A stretch of DNA of 6,172 nucleotides, taken from assembly GCA_030040515.1 (NCBI GenBank), contig JASHTO010000486.1, positions 1-6,172 on the forward strand. Reading direction: 5' to 3'. The position numbers and the translations under genes are program-made. The notes beneath the pieces were generated by a model. It did not search any database and was not told the origin of the DNA. It worked only from the letters and a program-made list of their open reading frames with translations. Shown piece after piece: positions 4,893-6,172 of this stretch. This stretch comes from Terriglobia bacterium (GTDB taxonomy: Bacteria > Acidobacteriota > Terriglobia > UBA7540). Position 1 is the first letter of the stretch, and each line of letters opens with the position of its first letter.

Positions 4893-6172
4893 ATGCGAAG
4901 GATGCTCGGACTTGTGGTGCTTCTGCTCTTTTTTCCCTGGCAGCTCCGCGGCTCGTCAGAGGTGCGATCCTTATTGGTCTTTCCTTTTGAGAACCTCAGT
5001 CCACGCGCGGATTTGAATTGGATTTCCGAGAGCTTTGCGCAAGTTCTCTCCGCGAGACTCCCGCAACCCGACAACTATGTTCTCGACCGGGACGAGCGCA
5101 ACGCCGCTTACACCCAACTGGGAATTCCCGCGGATGCACCTTTGACGCTGGCCAGCCAGATCAAGGTGGCGCAAACCCTGGGCGTGGATTGGGCCGTGGT
5201 CGGCAACTTCAATTTGACGGATAACCGCTTGGTTGCCCATGCCCAACTGCTTGACGTCAAACAATTGAAACTCTCCCAGCTTCTGGAAGTATCCGGCGAC
5301 TTGACGGAACTCGTGGAATTGCAGACGCGCCTGGCGTGGCGGCTGCTGGCAATGCACGATCCTGATTTCACGGCGGGCAGTGAGGATGACTTCCGCCGGC
5401 GCTTCCACGACATTCACCTCGATGCCTTTGAAAATTACATTCGCGGCCTGGTCGCCACGGACAACGCCGCCCGCCTGCATTTTTTTACGGAAGCGGAACG
5501 CCTGGACCCCACGGACCACCGGGCAACGTTCGCACTGGGCCGGTTTTATTTTGAGCAGAAGGACTATGCGAACTCCGTGCTCTGGTTGGGGAAGATCGAA
5601 CCGAGCGATCCGACCTACGATGAATCGCTGTTCCTGCACGCCGTCGACGAATTTTTTTTAGGGCGGGAAGCGGCGGCGGAAGAGGAGTTTGAAACTCTCA
5701 AGAAGGTGCTGCCCCTCGACGAGGTTTTGAATAACCTGGGTGTGCTGGAGGCGCGGCGCGGCCGCTACGATGAGGCTCTGGCGAATTTCGAGCGCGCCTA
5801 CCGCAGCAACCCCTCCGACGTAGACTTCTGCTTCAATCGCGGAGTGGCGCTTTGGCACGAGAGACGCTATGCGGATGCGGCGGAGTCGCTCCAGGCGGCG
5901 GTGCGTGCTGATCCCAATGATTCTGAGTCCCACACGCTGCTCGCTGTCGTGCTCGGCCGGCTGGGCAATCATGAGGCCGAGCAGGCGGAGCTCGAATGGC
6001 TGGCGCAACACGAAGTGGGGGCGGCGGCTGAACGGCCGGGAGACGTGCTCCCCACGCCGCGAATCAAGAAAACCTATGACGGCCGGGCCTTCCGGTTTTT
6101 GGAGCTGGCTTTGCACAACGCTATGGAAGAGCACCTTGCGAATGCTTCGCCGCAGGAGCACATTGACGTGCA
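4893..6172 (+). CDS. Secreted TolB-N/FlgO-like domain plus TPR protein (3' end outside window)
   Basis: The frame is open from ATG 4893 to the right edge: 426 codons with no stop, so the gene is truncated only by the window. Residues 1-21 form a signal peptide (MRRMLGLVVLLLFFPW, then a polar region) with no lipobox cysteine. Residues 24-155 resemble the TolB-N/FlgO/CsgG-type domain: the opening strand VRSLLVFPFENLS, then a helix, IKVAQTLGVDWAVVGNF at 90-106, and a strand ending in AQLLDV. The same fold precedes TPRs in many regulatory proteins. TPR-like repeats follow at about 209-242 and 278-378 (NNLGVLEARRGRYDEALANF; NRGVALWHERRYADAAESL). Function is unknown; the architecture suggests a periplasmic adaptor. 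An alternative ATG at 4902 keeps the signal peptide. Neither start has a strong Shine-Dalgarno, and the predicted leader is very short. The gene lies 69 nt after the other TPR gene and has its own promoter. Confidence 0.9.
   Translation, partial: MRRMLGLVVLLLFFPWQLRGSSEVRSLLVFPFENLSPRADLNWISESFAQVLSARLPQPDNYVLDRDERNAAYTQLGIPADAPLTLASQIKVAQTLGVDWAVVGNFNLTDNRLVAHAQLLDVKQLKLSQLLEVSGDLTELVELQTRLAWRLLAMHDPDFTAGSEDDFRRRFHDIHLDAFENYIRGLVATDNAARLHFFTEAERLDPTDHRATFALGRFYFEQKDYANSVLWLGKIEPSDPTYDESLFLHAVDEFFLGREAAAEEEFETLKKVLPLDEVLNNLGVLEARRGRYDEALANFERAYRSNPSDVDFCFNRGVALWHERRYADAAESLQAAVRADPNDSESHTLLAVVLGRLGNHEAEQAELEWLAQHEVGAAAERPGDVLPTPRIKKTYDGRAFRFLELALHNAMEEHLANASPQEHIDV

Noticed and set aside
4971..5639. 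Minus-strand open frame of 222 codons opposite the TolB-N/TPR gene
   Set aside because: Its composition is typical of an antisense shadow. The plus strand has a promoter, signal peptide and domain structure.
5652..5659. Run of eight T in the TolB-N/TPR gene as a programmed frameshift site
   Set aside because: The frame continues normally through it with TPR sequence on the far side, and no stimulatory structure or overlapping frame with a plausible product was seen. It remains only a possible sequencing-error or slippage hotspot.

Overview
The window is GC-rich DNA from what looks like a Gram-negative, diderm bacterium. The gene set and protein style suggest Acidobacteriota: a bacterial-type ProRS, a PBP1b-like peptidoglycan synthase, and adjacent secreted TPR proteins. 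This is an inference from style, not a measured placement, and a deltaproteobacterial relative cannot be excluded. All five supported genes lie on the + strand and the window is densely coding. No tRNA, rRNA, CRISPR array, insertion sequence or other mobile element was seen.

Region by region: (1) 1-786 is the 3' part of a prolyl-tRNA synthetase gene (proS), cut by the left edge. (2) 820-1182 encodes a 120-residue single-pass membrane protein resembling the DUF4845 family. (3) 1186-3795 encodes an 869-residue bifunctional class A penicillin-binding protein. It has a UB2H-like domain, intact transglycosylase and transpeptidase motifs, and an unusual low-complexity, lysine-rich C-terminal tail. 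The first three genes are closely spaced (33 and 3 nt) and probably co-transcribed. (4) 3796-4001 is a 206-nt gap containing several nested inverted repeats that could act as an RNA leader for the next gene. (5) 4002-4823 encodes a secreted TPR protein of 273 residues. (6) 4824-4892 is a short gap with a near-ideal extended -10 promoter. (7) 4893 to the right edge encodes a secreted protein with a TolB-N/FlgO-like domain followed by TPRs, still open at the window end.

The most interesting idea concerns envelope biogenesis. In E. coli, the UB2H domain of PBP1b is the docking site for the activator LpoB, whose globular domain is reported to resemble the TolB N-terminal domain. The TPR protein CpoB also modulates PBP1b there. 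Here a UB2H-type PBP is followed by a secreted TPR protein and then a secreted protein with a TolB-N-like domain plus TPRs. The two downstream genes are therefore candidates for a non-Lpo control system of peptidoglycan synthesis. This is a hypothesis from domain content and neighbourhood only.
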